From Enterococcus timonensis (lineage in GTDB: Bacteria > Bacillota > Bacilli > Lactobacillales > Enterococcaceae): 64,000 nt of DNA. Position 1 is the first letter of the stretch, and each line of letters begins with the position of its first letter. The notes below the pieces were generated by a model that was not told where the DNA came from, did no database searches, and saw nothing but the letters and a program-made list of their open reading frames with translations. A program made the translations under genes and the position numbers. The DNA lies in assembly GCF_900104595.1 (NCBI RefSeq), contig NZ_FNVY01000004.1:1054001-1118000 (forward strand), read 5' to 3'. This document shows positions 52,095 to 63,686 of this stretch, in pieces.

Positions 52095-55000
52095 GAATTA
52101 AATCCTCAATGCCTTCGTTTTGGAAGTATTCAAATCAACATCACTCTAAAACATAACGATTGGCGATTTAACCTTTAACAAGGTTTTGGAAGTATTCAAA
52201 TCAACATCACTCTAAAACTGCTTCATCCCAATTTTGGAACCACAATAAGTTTTGGAAGTATTCAAATCAACATCACTCTAAAACTTCAAGTGCAACCTTA
52301 TTCATATGTTCCAGGTTTTGGAAGTATTCAAATCAACATCACTCTAAAACAATTCCATCTGTGTTAGCCACATGCCCACAGTTTTGGAAGTATTCAAATC
52401 AACATCACTCTAAAACCCACGATACGATTCACGTATTATTTTATCAGTTTTGGAAGTATTCAAATCAACATCACTCTAAAACGCATTGTTTCGAGATCGT
52501 TTTAAGTGACGTGGTTTTGGAAGTATTCAAATCAACATCACTCTAAAACTCTGAAGATGAATGTGAGGCAATTTTATTTGTTTTGGAAGTATTCAAATCA
52601 ACATCACTCTAAAACTCACTTAAAAGATGCTCTTCGTAATTTCTAGTTTTGGAAGTATTCAAATCAACATCACTCTAAAACATACTTGGGTAGATTTAGC
52701 AACCCTAGCAATGTTTTGGAAGTATTCAAATCAACATCACTCTAAAACGCTGTTGATGAGGAAAATACATTTGCTGAAGTTTTGGAAGTATTCAAATCAA
52801 CATCACTCTAAAACTCTAAAGTGGAACAACATATCCACATTGGGGTTTTGGAAGTATTCAAATCAACATCACTCTAAAACCCTTTTTTACAATAATACGC
52901 ATTGAGTGCGCGTTTTGGAAGTATTCAAATCAACATCACTCTAAAACCCTGTAACGCCATGAAAATGAATACAGCCATGTTTTGGAAGTATTCAAATCAA
53001 CATCACTCTAAAACGACAGCAATGCCGAGTCCTATCTAACCAATGTTTTGGAAGTATTCAAATCAACATCACTCTAAAACACTGTTTTCAGCCAATTTCC
53101 AAATTCTCCAGTTTTGGAAGTATTCAAATCAACATCACTCTAAAACTAATCTAACTTTCTAACCGCAGATAAACTAGTTTTGGAAGTATTCAAATCAACA
53201 TCACTCTAAAACACAGCATCGCTTGTTTTATACATCCAGCAAGTTTTGGAAGTATTCAAATCAACATCACTCTAAAACACTGTAATTGTTCTTATATTTT
53301 GATAAGTGGTTTTGGAAGTATTCAAATCAACATCACTCTAAAACAAGCAAAACGAGCCAAAACAAAGTGAACCGAGTTTTGGAAGTATTCAAATCAACAT
53401 CACTCTAAAACCGTAAGCTCCTTCGATATAAATTTTTCCGCGTTTTGGAAGTATTCAAATCAACATCACTCTAAAACACCCAAAAGCCTGTAAATGTATT
53501 AGAGCAAGTTTTGGAAGTATTCAAATCAACATCACTCTAAAACTCTGCGTCTGTTTTATTTTTCGTGACCGTTGTTTTGGAAGTATTCAAATCAACATCA
53601 CTCTAAAACTCCCAAAGCTATCACTCAAAGTCGCTCTAAGTTTTGGAAGTATTCAAATCAACATCACTCTAAAACTCCAAGCGACGGATATTGAAAAGAC
53701 AGCCGGTTTTGGAAGTATTCAAATCAACATCACTCTAAAACAGGTTCCAACATTGCCATTTGATTTGACATGTTTTGGAAGTATTCAAATCAACATCACT
53801 CTAAAACAGGGGATTGGTGCTGCAGGCGTTGACTCCAAGTTTTGGAAGTATTCAAATCAACATCACTCTAAAACCGTCATTTGCTTTCTCACTGATTGCT
53901 TTGTGTTTTGGAAGTATTCAAATCAACATCACTCTAAAACCTAGCAGTCAAAGTTTGGCGGTTTTGAAAAGTTTTGGAAGTATTCAAATCAACATCACTC
54001 TAAAACATCACTACAATTATAAATAATATGTTTTGTGTTTTGGAAGTATTCAAATCAACATCACTCTAAAACTCCACGTTATGCAAAGTTGCAAGATATT
54101 TCGTTTTGGAAGTATTCAAATCAACATCACTCTAAAACCCATTATGACGCCAGTCGAAAAAATTGCCCGTTTTGGAAGTATTCAAATCAACATCACTCTA
54201 AAACCATGGAGTAAATTCATAATTTCGATATGGAAGTTTTGGAAGTATTCAAATCAACATCACTCTAAAACTTTATAACACTTCTGTATCTGCGGAAAAA
54301 GGTTTTGGAAGTATTCAAATCAACATCACTCTAAAACTCGACACGTTAAATAAAATGGATAACCTTTGTTTTGGAAGTATTCAAATCAACATCACTCTAA
54401 AACGAAAAGCGGGAGAGATTACAAAAGCTTTACAGTTTTGGAAGTATTCAAATCAACATCACTCTAAAACACTCACTTCGCGCTTGGTTCACTAACTTTT
54501 GTTTTGGAAGTATTCAAATCAACATCACTCTAAAACATGTAGCTACCACTAAAGGTTACATTGACGGTTTTGGAAGTATTCAAATCAACATCACTCTAAA
54601 ACTGAGTGGGCAACATCAAAAGAAAACTTATAGTTTTGGAAGTATTCAAATCAACATCACTCTAAAACCTAGATTTAAGTTTAAACGATTTAGATGCTGT
54701 TTTGGAAGTATTCAAATCAACATCACTCTAAAACTTAACCACATTGATTAAAGTTACCAATGTTAGTTTTGGAAGTATTCAAATCAACATCACTCTAAAA
54801 CTTGCACTAGCACGACTTTTCCCTACATAAAGTTTTGGAAGTATTCAAATCAACATCACTCTAAAACTAAATACAGGTAGAAACTTCATAGGTTTTGGTT
54901 TTGGAAGTATTCAAATCAACATCACTCTAAAACTCTCGACCATTGACACAATAGGTCACGATAGTTTTGGAAGTATTCAAATCAACATCACTCTAAAACT

Positions 55001-57249
55001 AACTTTAGGGTCTTAGACAAAACAGGAGTGTTTTGGAAGTATTCAAATCAACATCACTCTAAAACAAAGACCCATCAGCCACGTCCGATTCGATTGTTTT
55101 GGAAGTATTCAAATCAACATCACTCTAAAACTTAGAGGAGGCAAGTAGATGATTGATTTTAGTTTTGGAAGTATTCAAATCAACATCACTCTAAAACTTG
55201 ACTGGAGGAAGAAAAAATATGGCCTTAGTTTTGGAAGTATTCAAATCAACATCACTCTAAAACGGTCTATGTCGCTCAAAGAATTTCGGCAAAGTTTTGG
55301 AAGTATTCAAATCAACATCACTCTAAAACATAGTTTAATAGGAGAAAAATATCTCTTAAGTTTTGGAAGTATTCAAATCAACATCACTCTAAAACCCTCT
55401 TGATAAGTAATTTTGACTGACGTTCGTTTTGGAAGTATTCAAATCAACATCACTCTAAAACTCACCTTGTCTTAAATTAATTGTTTCTAAGATTTTGGAA
55501 GTATTCAAATCAACATCACTCTAAAACAGATTGCAAAACGTATCAGTAACGAAACGGGTTTTGGAAGTATTCAAATCAACATCACTCTAAAACTTGCTAC
55601 ATGCTCTTTTCACGGCGCTAAGAGTTTTGGAAGTATTCAAATCAACATCACTCTAAAACTTTGATGGTAGCTACGTTGGCAATCAGTCGAGTTTTGGAAG
55701 TATTCAAATCAACATCACTCTAAAACACTATCTGTGTCGTGGATATCCTTTACAGAGTTTTGGAAGTATTCAAATCAACATCACTCTAAAACTGGTCTTG
55801 ACTGCGATTGACATCGAAACATTGTTTTGGAAGTATTCAAATCAACATCACTCTAAAACAACGATATTGTACTTGCTCCATAAAATTCTGTTTTGGAAGT
55901 ATTCAAATCAACATCACTCTAAAACCAAGGATTGGGGCGAGATACCGGAAACCTTGGTTTTGGAAGTATTCAAATCAACATCACTCTAAAACATTGATTA
56001 TGGCCGTCCGTTTGAACGCATTGTTTTGGAAGTATTCAAATCAACATCACTCTAAAACAAGAATTTGCCTACATCGCTGGTAAGCCAAGTTTTGGAAGTA
56101 TTCAAATCAACATCACTCTAAAACTTAAGACCATTAAGACATTTACGTTTGGATGGTTTTGGAAGTATTCAAATCAACATCACTCTAAAACCAAGTGGAA
56201 AGCTGAACTACAAGCCATAACGTTTTGGAAGTATTCAAATCAACATCACTCTAAAACTCGGGTGGTGTGACAGTTGTCCATCCTTGTGTTTTGGAAGTAT
56301 TCAAATCAACATCACTCTAAAACTCAATTGCATTTCGAGGTATTTTTGTATATGGTTTTGGAAGTATTCAAATCAACATCACTCTAAAACATTACTCCAT
56401 GATTTAAAAGTCCAGTACAAGTTTTGGAAGTATTCAAATCAACATCACTCTAAAACTCACAATCATTGATGATATGCTGATAAGTAGTTTTGGAAGTATT
56501 CAAATCAACATCACTCTAAAACTTGATTCAGTTCAAAACAAACGTATTAGGCGTTTTGGAAGTATTCAAATCAACATCACTCTAAAACCGTAGATCCTTA
56601 TCCATATCTACAAAAATGGTTTTGGAAGTATTCAAATCAACATCACTCTAAAACCATCGCATCAACCTAGATGGTGATTTAATCGTTTTGGAAGTATTCA
56701 AATCAACATCACTCTAAAACGCGAATATCGTAATTGACCAATAAAACTATGGTTTTGGAAGTATTCAAATCAACATCACTCTAAAACAATAATGGTGGTT
56801 TGAAGAAAAATCCTAATGTTTTGGAAGTATTCAAATCAACATCACTCTAAAACTGTTTCTATATCCCACATTCTTTCAGTCTTGTTTTGGAAGTATTCAA
56901 ATCAACATCACTCTAAAACACATTGTTCATCAGCTGTAATTTTATAAATGTTTTGGAAGTATTCAAATCAACATCACTCTAAAACAAGTAAGTGACCTTG
57001 CTGATCAGATACCAAGTTTTGGAAGTATTCAAATCAACATCACTCTAAAACGGGAAATGTCAGTATCACATTTCTAACTAAGTTTTGGAAGTATTCAAAT
57101 CAACATCACTCTAAAACCAGTAGTTCAGATCGGCTTTTTTTAGAATTGTTTTGGAAGTATTCAAATCAACATCACTCTAAAACTGAACAAACATTTAATC
57201 CATTTTGAAAATGGTTTTGGAAGTATTCAAATCAACATCACTCTAAAAC
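52095..57249 (-). CRISPR. CRISPR array, leader-proximal block C
   Basis: Starts with the remaining 22 bases of the interrupted spacer, then 78 repeats from 52117 to 57214 with 77 complete spacers. 62 spacers are 30 nt and 15 are 31 nt. Repeats are essentially invariant; the one at 55492 has A for G at its first plus-strand base. The leader side is at 57249, so the newest spacers are near csn2. Confidence 0.98.
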
Positions 57250-57387
57250 CTCGTAGAATTTTTTGATTTTCCACGAAATCCCGTAATCGCGCGATTTGCC
57301 CATAGCAAAGCTTCAGATTTGAATACTCCTATATTTTAAAAATAATTTTATTTTATTGTCAAAGGACAATCTTTTCTTATGATAGGA
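57250..57387 (-). promoter_or_regulatory. CRISPR leader and array promoter
   Basis: Leftward promoter TTGACA (57362-57357), 18-bp spacer, TAAAAT (57338-57333); start predicted near 57326-57329. The leader ends CTACGAG against the first repeat, the known type II-A leader-end motif (CTRCGAG class). It contains a 12-bp palindrome AATCGCGCGATT (57283-57294) and, at the predicted RNA 5' end, an anti-repeat (57316-57327) complementary to the repeat. Confidence 0.85.
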
Positions 57388-58050
57388 TCATATCATATTT
57401 TCTTCAAGAAGAAAATAATCCTTATCCAATACTAATTGCTTTATGCCAGATACTTTCCTTGGCTCTAAAAATAGGACGTCAATCTCCTGCAAAGAAATTT
57501 GTTTTTCTAATTCTAATCGTTCCTGCTGAGTTAAAAAAGTAGAGACATTTATTAGTACCAATAATTTTTTCTTTACTAAATACTTGAAAACTTGGATAAT
57601 CTCTAATACTTTTTCAAAAATTGTGTCACTACGCGTTTCAATACGAATATTGAAAACTTTAAATAGATCAAGTATTGTCAATTCACCACTTTGTAAATCA
57701 AGTTCTTGCTCAATTAACTCTTCAGCCAGCAAGTCTCCTATATTGGCAACTAAGCTCTCAATTTTCCCTTTTATTTCAAGATTTTCATTCAATTGCTCCT
57801 CTAAATCTGCATAAATAAGTTTTAAAGTTGCAGCAGAATTAATCTCAAAACCAAGGACATCAATGACAATCATCAGCTCAGCAGGTTTAACTGCACGCTG
57901 TTTATCATCAAAAAGTTTCAGATCCCCTTCTCCTTCATATTGATAAAATAGCTGCACAACTTTAGCAAAAACTTGAACATCTTCAATAACTAGGCAAGTC
58001 GATCTATTTATCAAAATGGGTTCATCTAAAACGGGAAAATTAATTTTCAT
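57388..58050 (-). CDS. csn2: Type II-A CRISPR adaptation protein Csn2
   Basis: A 220-residue Csn2, the ring-forming DNA-end-binding protein needed for spacer acquisition with Cas1, Cas2 and Cas9. N-terminus [15 protein letters not shown] is family-typical. The central helical region and acidic C-terminus match the short E. faecalis/S. pyogenes form. Start chosen at ATG 58050 for better spacing to GGAGG; the ATG one codon earlier is possible. It overlaps cas2. Its presence defines subtype II-A. Confidence 0.93.
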   Translation of the reverse strand: MKINFPVLDEPILINRSTCLVIEDVQVFAKVVQLFYQYEGEGDLKLFDDKQRAVKPAELMIVIDVLGFEINSAATLKLIYADLEEQLNENLEIKGKIESLVANIGDLLAEELIEQELDLQSGELTILDLFKVFNIRIETRSDTIFEKVLEIIQVFKYLVKKKLLVLINVSTFLTQQERLELEKQISLQEIDVLFLEPRKVSGIKQLVLDKDYFLLEENMI

Positions 58051-58381
58051 CATAGTCCTCCCCTAAAAAAACAATGCGAGCATCAGTATTTCCAACATCC
58101 GTATTTTTTTGACCACTCAAATAGATCATTTTAGAAAATTGTTTTTCAGTTACAGTTAATAAAGTAATCAAACCTTTTTTAGGATTTTTTTGTTTTAGTC
58201 GAGCAATCAACGCTTTATTGGCCGTTCCATTCAGGAGAATTTTACTGTAAATCGAAAATTGGTGCATAATGAATCCTTCACTCAAAATAAATTTTCGGAA
58301 TTGTCGATAGGCTTTTCGATCATCCGCAGTTTCAGTGGGTAAATCAAACATTAAAATTAACCTCATATATCGATAGCTCAT
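58040..58381 (-). CDS. cas2: CRISPR-associated endonuclease Cas2
   Basis: A 113-residue ferredoxin-fold protein. N-terminal strand [20 protein letters not shown] carries the conserved Asp. It forms the central dimer of the Cas1-Cas2 integrase. The first ATG overlaps the cas1 stop by 4 bp, and its end overlaps csn2 by up to 14 bp, so the adaptation genes are translationally coupled. Confidence 0.95.
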   Translation of the reverse strand: MSYRYMRLILMFDLPTETADDRKAYRQFRKFILSEGFIMHQFSIYSKILLNGTANKALIARLKQKNPKKGLITLLTVTEKQFSKMIYLSGQKNTDVGNTDARIVFLGEDYDEN

Positions 58382-59244
58382 ATTCTAAATTCCGGAATAC
58401 TTTCACTTTCTTCGTTTATTGCCTTGATTACTTTTTTCGTATAATCACTGGCGATATTCACGAGATACATTTCCTGATTATTATAATGATAAGTCTGATT
58501 GAACAGGTTAAATAAAAATCGTTTTGCAAGCGAAAATTTTTGGTAACGGTGTTCATACACAATCTGATCAACTAAAGGACGAAAAGGCTCCATCAAATCG
58601 CTGGCTAAGTTAAAGTCGTTAAATTGATTAGCATGTTTCAGGCCTAATTGAGTCAAGCAGCCCGATTTTACAATTTCTCGAGCGAACACACTTAAAAGTA
58701 AGGTATAGCCGTAATTTAGGGCAGCATTGACATCATTATTTTGTTCCCGAGTAAAACTATTTCCAAAAAGTATATTGAAATAAGTCCGAGCGGCGTGACC
58801 TTCTCGATTACTTGGATCAAAAAGTTCCAATTTTTGTTGAAATTCTTTTAAGGCTTCTGCTTTTTCAGGATAATTTTGCATTGCCAAAAATTGACTTTGA
58901 TTCAAAATTTTTTGAGAAATAATCTCCGTCCAAACCTCAGCTTTCCTGGAGTCATTCCAAGAAAGCTGACGAGTGAGTTGGAGCGAACTATCGTGTCTAC
59001 CGTAAAATGGTAAAAGTTTACCGATTGGTAATCGTTTATCATCGCAGAAAAGGACAAGAATATTTTCATCCACCAAACGCTTAATCAACATCGTTGTGAT
59101 GGTAATGTCTGTAGTCTCAAGTATGATGACATCGATCTCTGACAGGTGAATTAATTTATGTTCAAACGGTGTTTTGAAAATGAGATGATTATTTGTGTAG
59201 GACAATTTACTATGTTCATTTACAATTACAGTCCGCCATCCCAT
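58378..59244 (-). CDS. cas1: CRISPR-associated integrase Cas1
   Basis: A 288-residue type II Cas1, the catalytic subunit that inserts spacers at the leader-repeat junction. Conserved metal-site residues fall in [19 protein letters not shown] (Glu), [20 protein letters not shown] (His and Asp). N-terminus [20 protein letters not shown] is typical of subtype II-A. It starts 1 bp after the cas9 stop. Length is normal. Confidence 0.96.
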   Translation of the reverse strand: MGWRTVIVNEHSKLSYTNNHLIFKTPFEHKLIHLSEIDVIILETTDITITTMLIKRLVDENILVLFCDDKRLPIGKLLPFYGRHDSSLQLTRQLSWNDSRKAEVWTEIISQKILNQSQFLAMQNYPEKAEALKEFQQKLELFDPSNREGHAARTYFNILFGNSFTREQNNDVNAALNYGYTLLLSVFAREIVKSGCLTQLGLKHANQFNDFNLASDLMEPFRPLVDQIVYEHRYQKFSLAKRFLFNLFNQTYHYNNQEMYLVNIASDYTKKVIKAINEESESIPEFRI

Positions 59245-59245
59245 A

Positions 59246-62200
59246 TTAATCCCCTAAATTTCTACGTGTTTCATAAAGACCAGTGACAGATTGATAGATG
59301 ATCGTGGCGTTGAGAAGTTCAGATGTTGATGAATACCTTTTTCTCGGAATTGTTTCGTTAAAAAACTTAAAGTCTGCCGGAGCGCCCATAGCTGTAAACT
59401 GTAATAAATTGAAAAATGAGGTTGCGAGATCTTTCCCTTCAGAATCTTTATTATTTTCAGCTACAATTTGTATTCTCTCACTATTTTTTGTAGCAATAAT
59501 ATACTTTTGGGCAAAAATATCAACATACTCCAAAAAGTCAAAAAACATTGTAGAATTATTCGTTACAAACTCCAAGCTTTCGGATTTTTTATCGGAATTT
59601 TTTGCGTGATAAACTAATTCATTCAAGTCTTTAGAGAGAACTAATTGGTTACCTTTTTGTGATTCCTTTGAACTTGCCAATAATCGTCTCCGACCGTCTG
59701 CAAATTCAAATAGTGTGTATTTTGGTAACTTAGCTAAAACTTTGGGATTTTCATAACCTCTAGTTTTTAAAAATCCTAACTCATTTTCCTCAAAAGCTTT
59801 TCGTTGCATAATAGTGATTCCAACTATTTCTTTTACGACCTTTTTACTCTTTCCCTTTTCATAAGAAATAATGATTGAATACGCTTCAGTTGGACTTCCT
59901 ACACCACCATACTTCGCTGGATCCCAATTATTCTTTCTTGGGATAAGTTTATCAGAAGGTCCTTTTGGCAAAACAGTCTCGTTTGAAAATCCACCTCGTT
60001 GAATTTCGGTTTTTTTCACGATGTTCATTTGGCGATAATCAATAACTTTTTTTACCATCGCTACAGATTTGTTATCCCACAGAATTTCTCCATTGCCCTC
60101 TTTATCTAGAGTTACGTCTTTTTTTGTAAACTGCATAATATTTGAGTACATATTTTTCTTAGCAGTAGCGCGATTTTCTTTGAAACTATCATAACGATGG
60201 TATTCTCCATAGACAAATTCCGGTTCTAATTGTGGATAAATTTTCAATAAAGTATTTGCCACTACACCATTTAGATAGGCATCATGAGCATGATGGTAAT
60301 CATTAATTTCACGCACCTTGTAAATTTGGTAGTTTTTGCGGAACTGGCTAGTCAATGCAGATTTTAAAGTGACGATACGAACTGTTCGTATTTTTTTACC
60401 AGTTTGATCTTTCTCTGTATTAAATCGTTCATCTAAAATACGAGCCACGTGCTTAGTAATTTGTCGCGTTTCTACTAATTGGCGTTTTATAAATCCTGCT
60501 TTATCATCCTCAGTAATTCCACCGCGCTCTGCTTTCGTCAGATTATCAAATTTCTTTTTACTCATTAATTTAGAATGTAACAGTTGTTCCCAAAACCCTT
60601 TTCTGCTTTTTACAATATCAATATTCAAGACATCATCAGATTTTCCGCGATTTTCTTTGGAGCTGACTAAAACACGATTGTCTATCGAATTATCTACGAT
60701 GAAACTTTGCGGGATTATGTGATCAATGTCGTAATTTGATAAGTTATTAATATCAAGGTCATGACCGGTATACATATCGCGACCATTTTGCAAATAGTAC
60801 AAATAAAGGCGATCTTTCTGGATAGCTTTATTGTCTGTTGGATAATCTTTCAAAATCTTACTTTGCATTTCATTTAATGATTTTTCGAGATTTTTATAAC
60901 GTGGTTGTGAATTAATTTTTCCTCGCCCGGTGGTTTGATTTTCTCGAGCCATTTCTATCACAATATTGGTTGGCGCATAACCCATAATATCTACGATTTC
61001 ATCGACAATTTTTAAGCTTTGTAAAATGCCTTTTTTCAATGCTGGGCTCCCAGCTAATTCTTGAACAATTTGATTTAAGTCATTTTTAGTACCCACTTCT
61101 TTTTGGGCTTTTTGAATTTCTTCTTTGAACGACAGCATATTATCGTTAATTAGTTGCATAAAATTGCGATTTGTATTTTTACCTGGCGCATCATCCATGA
61201 CTAGAAAATCTATGACTGTTTTTCCGGTTTGTTGATCATAAAGGCCGTTAATTAATTTAGCTGATAAACGACCCCAACCAGTATAATATCTCCTAACCAG
61301 CTCTTTCATGGTTTTTTCGTCAAAATAACTTTTGAAACTGGCCAATTGTTTGGCTAACATTTTACGATCTTCAAAAATCGTTAACATTTTGACAATTTCT
61401 TCAAACATGTCTTCATTTTCTGGGTCATTAAGCATTTCTGGAGAAACATTCAATTTTAAGAAATCATGATAAGTGGCTAATTTCGCGTTAAATTCATTTT
61501 CAATCCCATTTATAGTGACATTTTCTAAGTTGTATTCATTATAAAGAAATTTTTGCAGGCGATCTTTTGTTACTTTCCGATTTTTGCAAAATAACTCTTT
61601 GAAAATTTTCTCTTTTTCAATACTGGAAAAATTATGTGTTTTTTCTTGCTCATCAGTGTAACTAACCTTAGTAAGCTCATTGTATACAGTGAATTTTTCG
61701 TACAACATACTGTGTTTAGGCAAAACTTTTTCATTTGGTAAATAAGTGTCAAAATTAGTCATCCGCTCAATAAATTTTTCTGCAGACTTATTCATATCAA
61801 CTACTTCTGTTATATTCCATGGCGTGATTGGCTCATCTGAATTTCGTTCTAACCAAGCAAACCGACCGTGATTTTCTTTACTAGCCAACGGTCCGACGTA
61901 ATAAGGAATTCTAAAGTTAAACAAATCAACAATTTTTTGAAAATTTTCTTTTAGGAATGGATAAAATTCACCTTGATGTTCCATAATTGCTTTCAATTCT
62001 TCTAAATGAATTTGATGAGGAATGACTCCATTATCAAAAGTCCGTTGTTTGCGCAAAAAATCTTCTTGATCTATTTTAGCTAAGAAATAGTCGGCGCCTT
62101 CAACTTTATCCAGCATTTTTTTCGTGTAGCTATAAAAATCATCCTGTTTTGTATGGCCATCAATATAACTTGCATATCCGTTGTTATCTTTTTTCCCGTC

Positions 62201-63274
62201 ACCTTTAAAGTAAGATACATACTCTTCATAGCCTAAATTATTTAAGAAAAATTTCTTTAAAAGTGCTAGGTCTTCTTTATGATCATCATATCGCTTGATC
62301 ATCCCTGCGGAAAGTTTAGCCTTGGTTAGACTGTCTTGAACCGTTAAAATTCCAGAAAGTTCCACAGCATTGTAGGCATTTTTAGCGGCTTCAAAAACAT
62401 CGCCATACCCATCGCCAGCCATTCCCAGTAAATTTTCCAGCTCTGTATCATAATCTTCTTTTGAAAATTGTAATTTAGCATCTTCATCTAAGTCAAAGGT
62501 TTTCTTAAAATTACCTTGATTTCCAACAATCATTTTTAAAAATTGATCGAAGGTATCATTCTTTTTTTCAGTTGGAAAGAAATTTAAGACATTCTCAGCT
62601 TTTCTTGAACGGGAACTTTTTTCGGTTAGAACTTTTTCAACATCTATTGTTGTATCAAGCTTTAATTCATTGTCTGCTATTTTAGATGCTTCATTAAATT
62701 TATCTAAAAAAACTTTAAATGTTTCTGAAACTGAAGTATTTTCGGTGCTTAATTTTCCCTCAATCAAAAAGTGACCCCGATATTTAATAATATGGGCCAT
62801 TGCCAAATAAACAAGTCGCAAATCGGCTTGCTGAGTGGAATCGGCTAATTCTTTGCGGAGATGATAAATCGTTGGATATTTTTTGTAATACGCTTTTTCC
62901 TCTTCCAGCTTTCCAAAAATCGGATGCCGATTAAATTCTTTATCTTCTTCAACTAAAAAGCTTTCGTTTAATCGGTGAAAGAAATTCGCGTCTTTTTCAT
63001 TCATTGCTTTTTGGAAAAATTCCTCTTGTAAAAATACAATACGTTGATGGCGACGGGCTAACCGACGACGCATTGTTCTTTTCATACGGGCATCAGCGGC
63101 TGTTTGTCCTTCGTCAAAAAGCGAGACCCCCCAGAAGTTTTTCTTTAGGGCTTTTTTATCCGTGTTGCCAAATACTTTCATTTTCTTTTTAACTAGATCT
63201 AAATCATCTCGTAAAACGGCCCAACCCACTGAGTTCGTTCCAATATCCAAACCAATTGTATAATCTTTTCCCAT
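59246..63274 (-). CDS. cas9: Type II-A CRISPR effector nuclease Cas9
   Basis: A 1,342-residue Cas9 close to the S. pyogenes/E. faecalis group. Ruv[18 protein letters not shown] with Asp10; Arg-rich bridge helix [15 protein letters not shown]; Ruv[29 protein letters not shown] with His852; Ruv[15 protein letters not shown]. All catalytic residues are intact. The PAM-reading end has PRKRYSST with Arg1311 and Arg1313, equivalent to the two arginines that read GG in SpCas9, so an NGG PAM is predicted. ATG at 63274. No convincing cas promoter was identified in the short region shared with the tracrRNA gene. Confidence 0.98.
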   Translation of the reverse strand: MGKDYTIGLDIGTNSVGWAVLRDDLDLVKKKMKVFGNTDKKALKKNFWGVSLFDEGQTAADARMKRTMRRRLARRHQRIVFLQEEFFQKAMNEKDANFFHRLNESFLVEEDKEFNRHPIFGKLEEEKAYYKKYPTIYHLRKELADSTQQADLRLVYLAMAHIIKYRGHFLIEGKLSTENTSVSETFKVFLDKFNEASKIADNELKLDTTIDVEKVLTEKSSRSRKAENVLNFFPTEKKNDTFDQFLKMIVGNQGNFKKTFDLDEDAKLQFSKEDYDTELENLLGMAGDGYGDVFEAAKNAYNAVELSGILTVQDSLTKAKLSAGMIKRYDDHKEDLALLKKFFLNNLGYEEYVSYFKGDGKKDNNGYASYIDGHTKQDDFYSYTKKMLDKVEGADYFLAKIDQEDFLRKQRTFDNGVIPHQIHLEELKAIMEHQGEFYPFLKENFQKIVDLFNFRIPYYVGPLASKENHGRFAWLERNSDEPITPWNITEVVDMNKSAEKFIERMTNFDTYLPNEKVLPKHSMLYEKFTVYNELTKVSYTDEQEKTHNFSSIEKEKIFKELFCKNRKVTKDRLQKFLYNEYNLENVTINGIENEFNAKLATYHDFLKLNVSPEMLNDPENEDMFEEIVKMLTIFEDRKMLAKQLASFKSYFDEKTMKELVRRYYTGWGRLSAKLINGLYDQQTGKTVIDFLVMDDAPGKNTNRNFMQLINDNMLSFKEEIQKAQKEVGTKNDLNQIVQELAGSPALKKGILQSLKIVDEIVDIMGYAPTNIVIEMARENQTTGRGKINSQPRYKNLEKSLNEMQSKILKDYPTDNKAIQKDRLYLYYLQNGRDMYTGHDLDINNLSNYDIDHIIPQSFIVDNSIDNRVLVSSKENRGKSDDVLNIDIVKSRKGFWEQLLHSKLMSKKKFDNLTKAERGGITEDDKAGFIKRQLVETRQITKHVARILDERFNTEKDQTGKKIRTVRIVTLKSALTSQFRKNYQIYKVREINDYHHAHDAYLNGVVANTLLKIYPQLEPEFVYGEYHRYDSFKENRATAKKNMYSNIMQFTKKDVTLDKEGNGEILWDNKSVAMVKKVIDYRQMNIVKKTEIQRGGFSNETVLPKGPSDKLIPRKNNWDPAKYGGVGSPTEAYSIIISYEKGKSKKVVKEIVGITIMQRKAFEENELGFLKTRGYENPKVLAKLPKYTLFEFADGRRRLLASSKESQKGNQLVLSKDLNELVYHAKNSDKKSESLEFVTNNSTMFFDFLEYVDIFAQKYIIATKNSERIQIVAENNKDSEGKDLATSFFNLLQFTAMGAPADFKFFNETIPRKRYSSTSELLNATIIYQSVTGLYETRRNLGD

Positions 63275-63321
63275 CTTACATACCTACTTTCTTTACCACT
63301 AAAATTTTTTTAACATTTTAC

Positions 63322-63349
63322 TTGCAAATATTTTGGACCGTGCTATAAT
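63322..63349 (+). promoter_or_regulatory. tracrRNA promoter
   Basis: TTGCAA (63322-63327), 16-bp spacer, extended TGC-TATAAT (-10 at 63344-63349). It reads away from cas9 into the tracrRNA. Confidence 0.85.
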
Positions 63350-63355
63350 TTGCTT

Positions 63356-63443
63356 GTTGGAAGTTTTCAAATCAACATAGCAAAGTTAAAATAAGGCTTG
63401 TCCGTAATCAACCTTTAAGGTGGCGCTGTTTCGGCGCTTTTTT
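63356..63443 (+). ncRNA. tracrRNA
   Basis: Anti-repeat GGAAGTTTTCAAATCAACAT matches the complement of the array repeat at 19 of 20 bases. It is followed by the lower-stem GTTAAAAT, the nexus AAGGCTTGTCCG (one base from SpCas9's), a middle hairpin ACCTTTAAGGT and a terminator hairpin GCGCTG-TTT-CGGCGC with seven T. Its layout is that of S. pyogenes tracrRNA. Start predicted from the promoter; divergent from cas9. Confidence 0.93.
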
Positions 63444-63607
63444 TGTACCCAAAATTTCACCAGTTATTCTATTTATTTATTTTTGAATAACATTTGTTTT
63501 GTTTAGTGAATGACCATATTATATCACTTGTTTCTCGATAAATGAATACGTTTCCTATCATATTTTACATAATTTCTTAAATTCTTTTCAAATGTATTTT
63601 CTTTAAA

Positions 63608-63657
63608 CAAAAAAACCGATAAAAAGTCACCGTCACAAGTGATTTTTTATCGGTTTT
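63608..63657 (-). terminator. Terminator of yhaM
   Basis: AAAACCGATAAAAAGTCAC pairs with GTGATTTTTTATCGGTTTT, an almost perfect stem of about 19 bp. It lies just downstream of the leftward yhaM stop. The 63444-63607 stretch is AT-rich with no recognised feature. Confidence 0.9.
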
Positions 63658-63686
63658 TCTTTTTCAATCATTACCCCTAACCGAAT

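Noticed and set aside
49414-56469. Open frames across the array encoding repeated FGSIQINITLK or FWKYSNQHHSKT peptides
   Set aside because: They are translations of the 36-bp CRISPR repeat in two frames; spacers supply the variable residues. No ribosome sites and wrong strand for array transcription.
63275-63349. Possible long tracrRNA (tracr-L) that represses the cas promoter
   Set aside because: TTTTTTTAAC at 63305-63314 could pair with GTTAAAAT of the tracrRNA, but I saw no clear upstream promoter and no seed-plus-PAM match to the cas9 upstream region. Would need transcript mapping.
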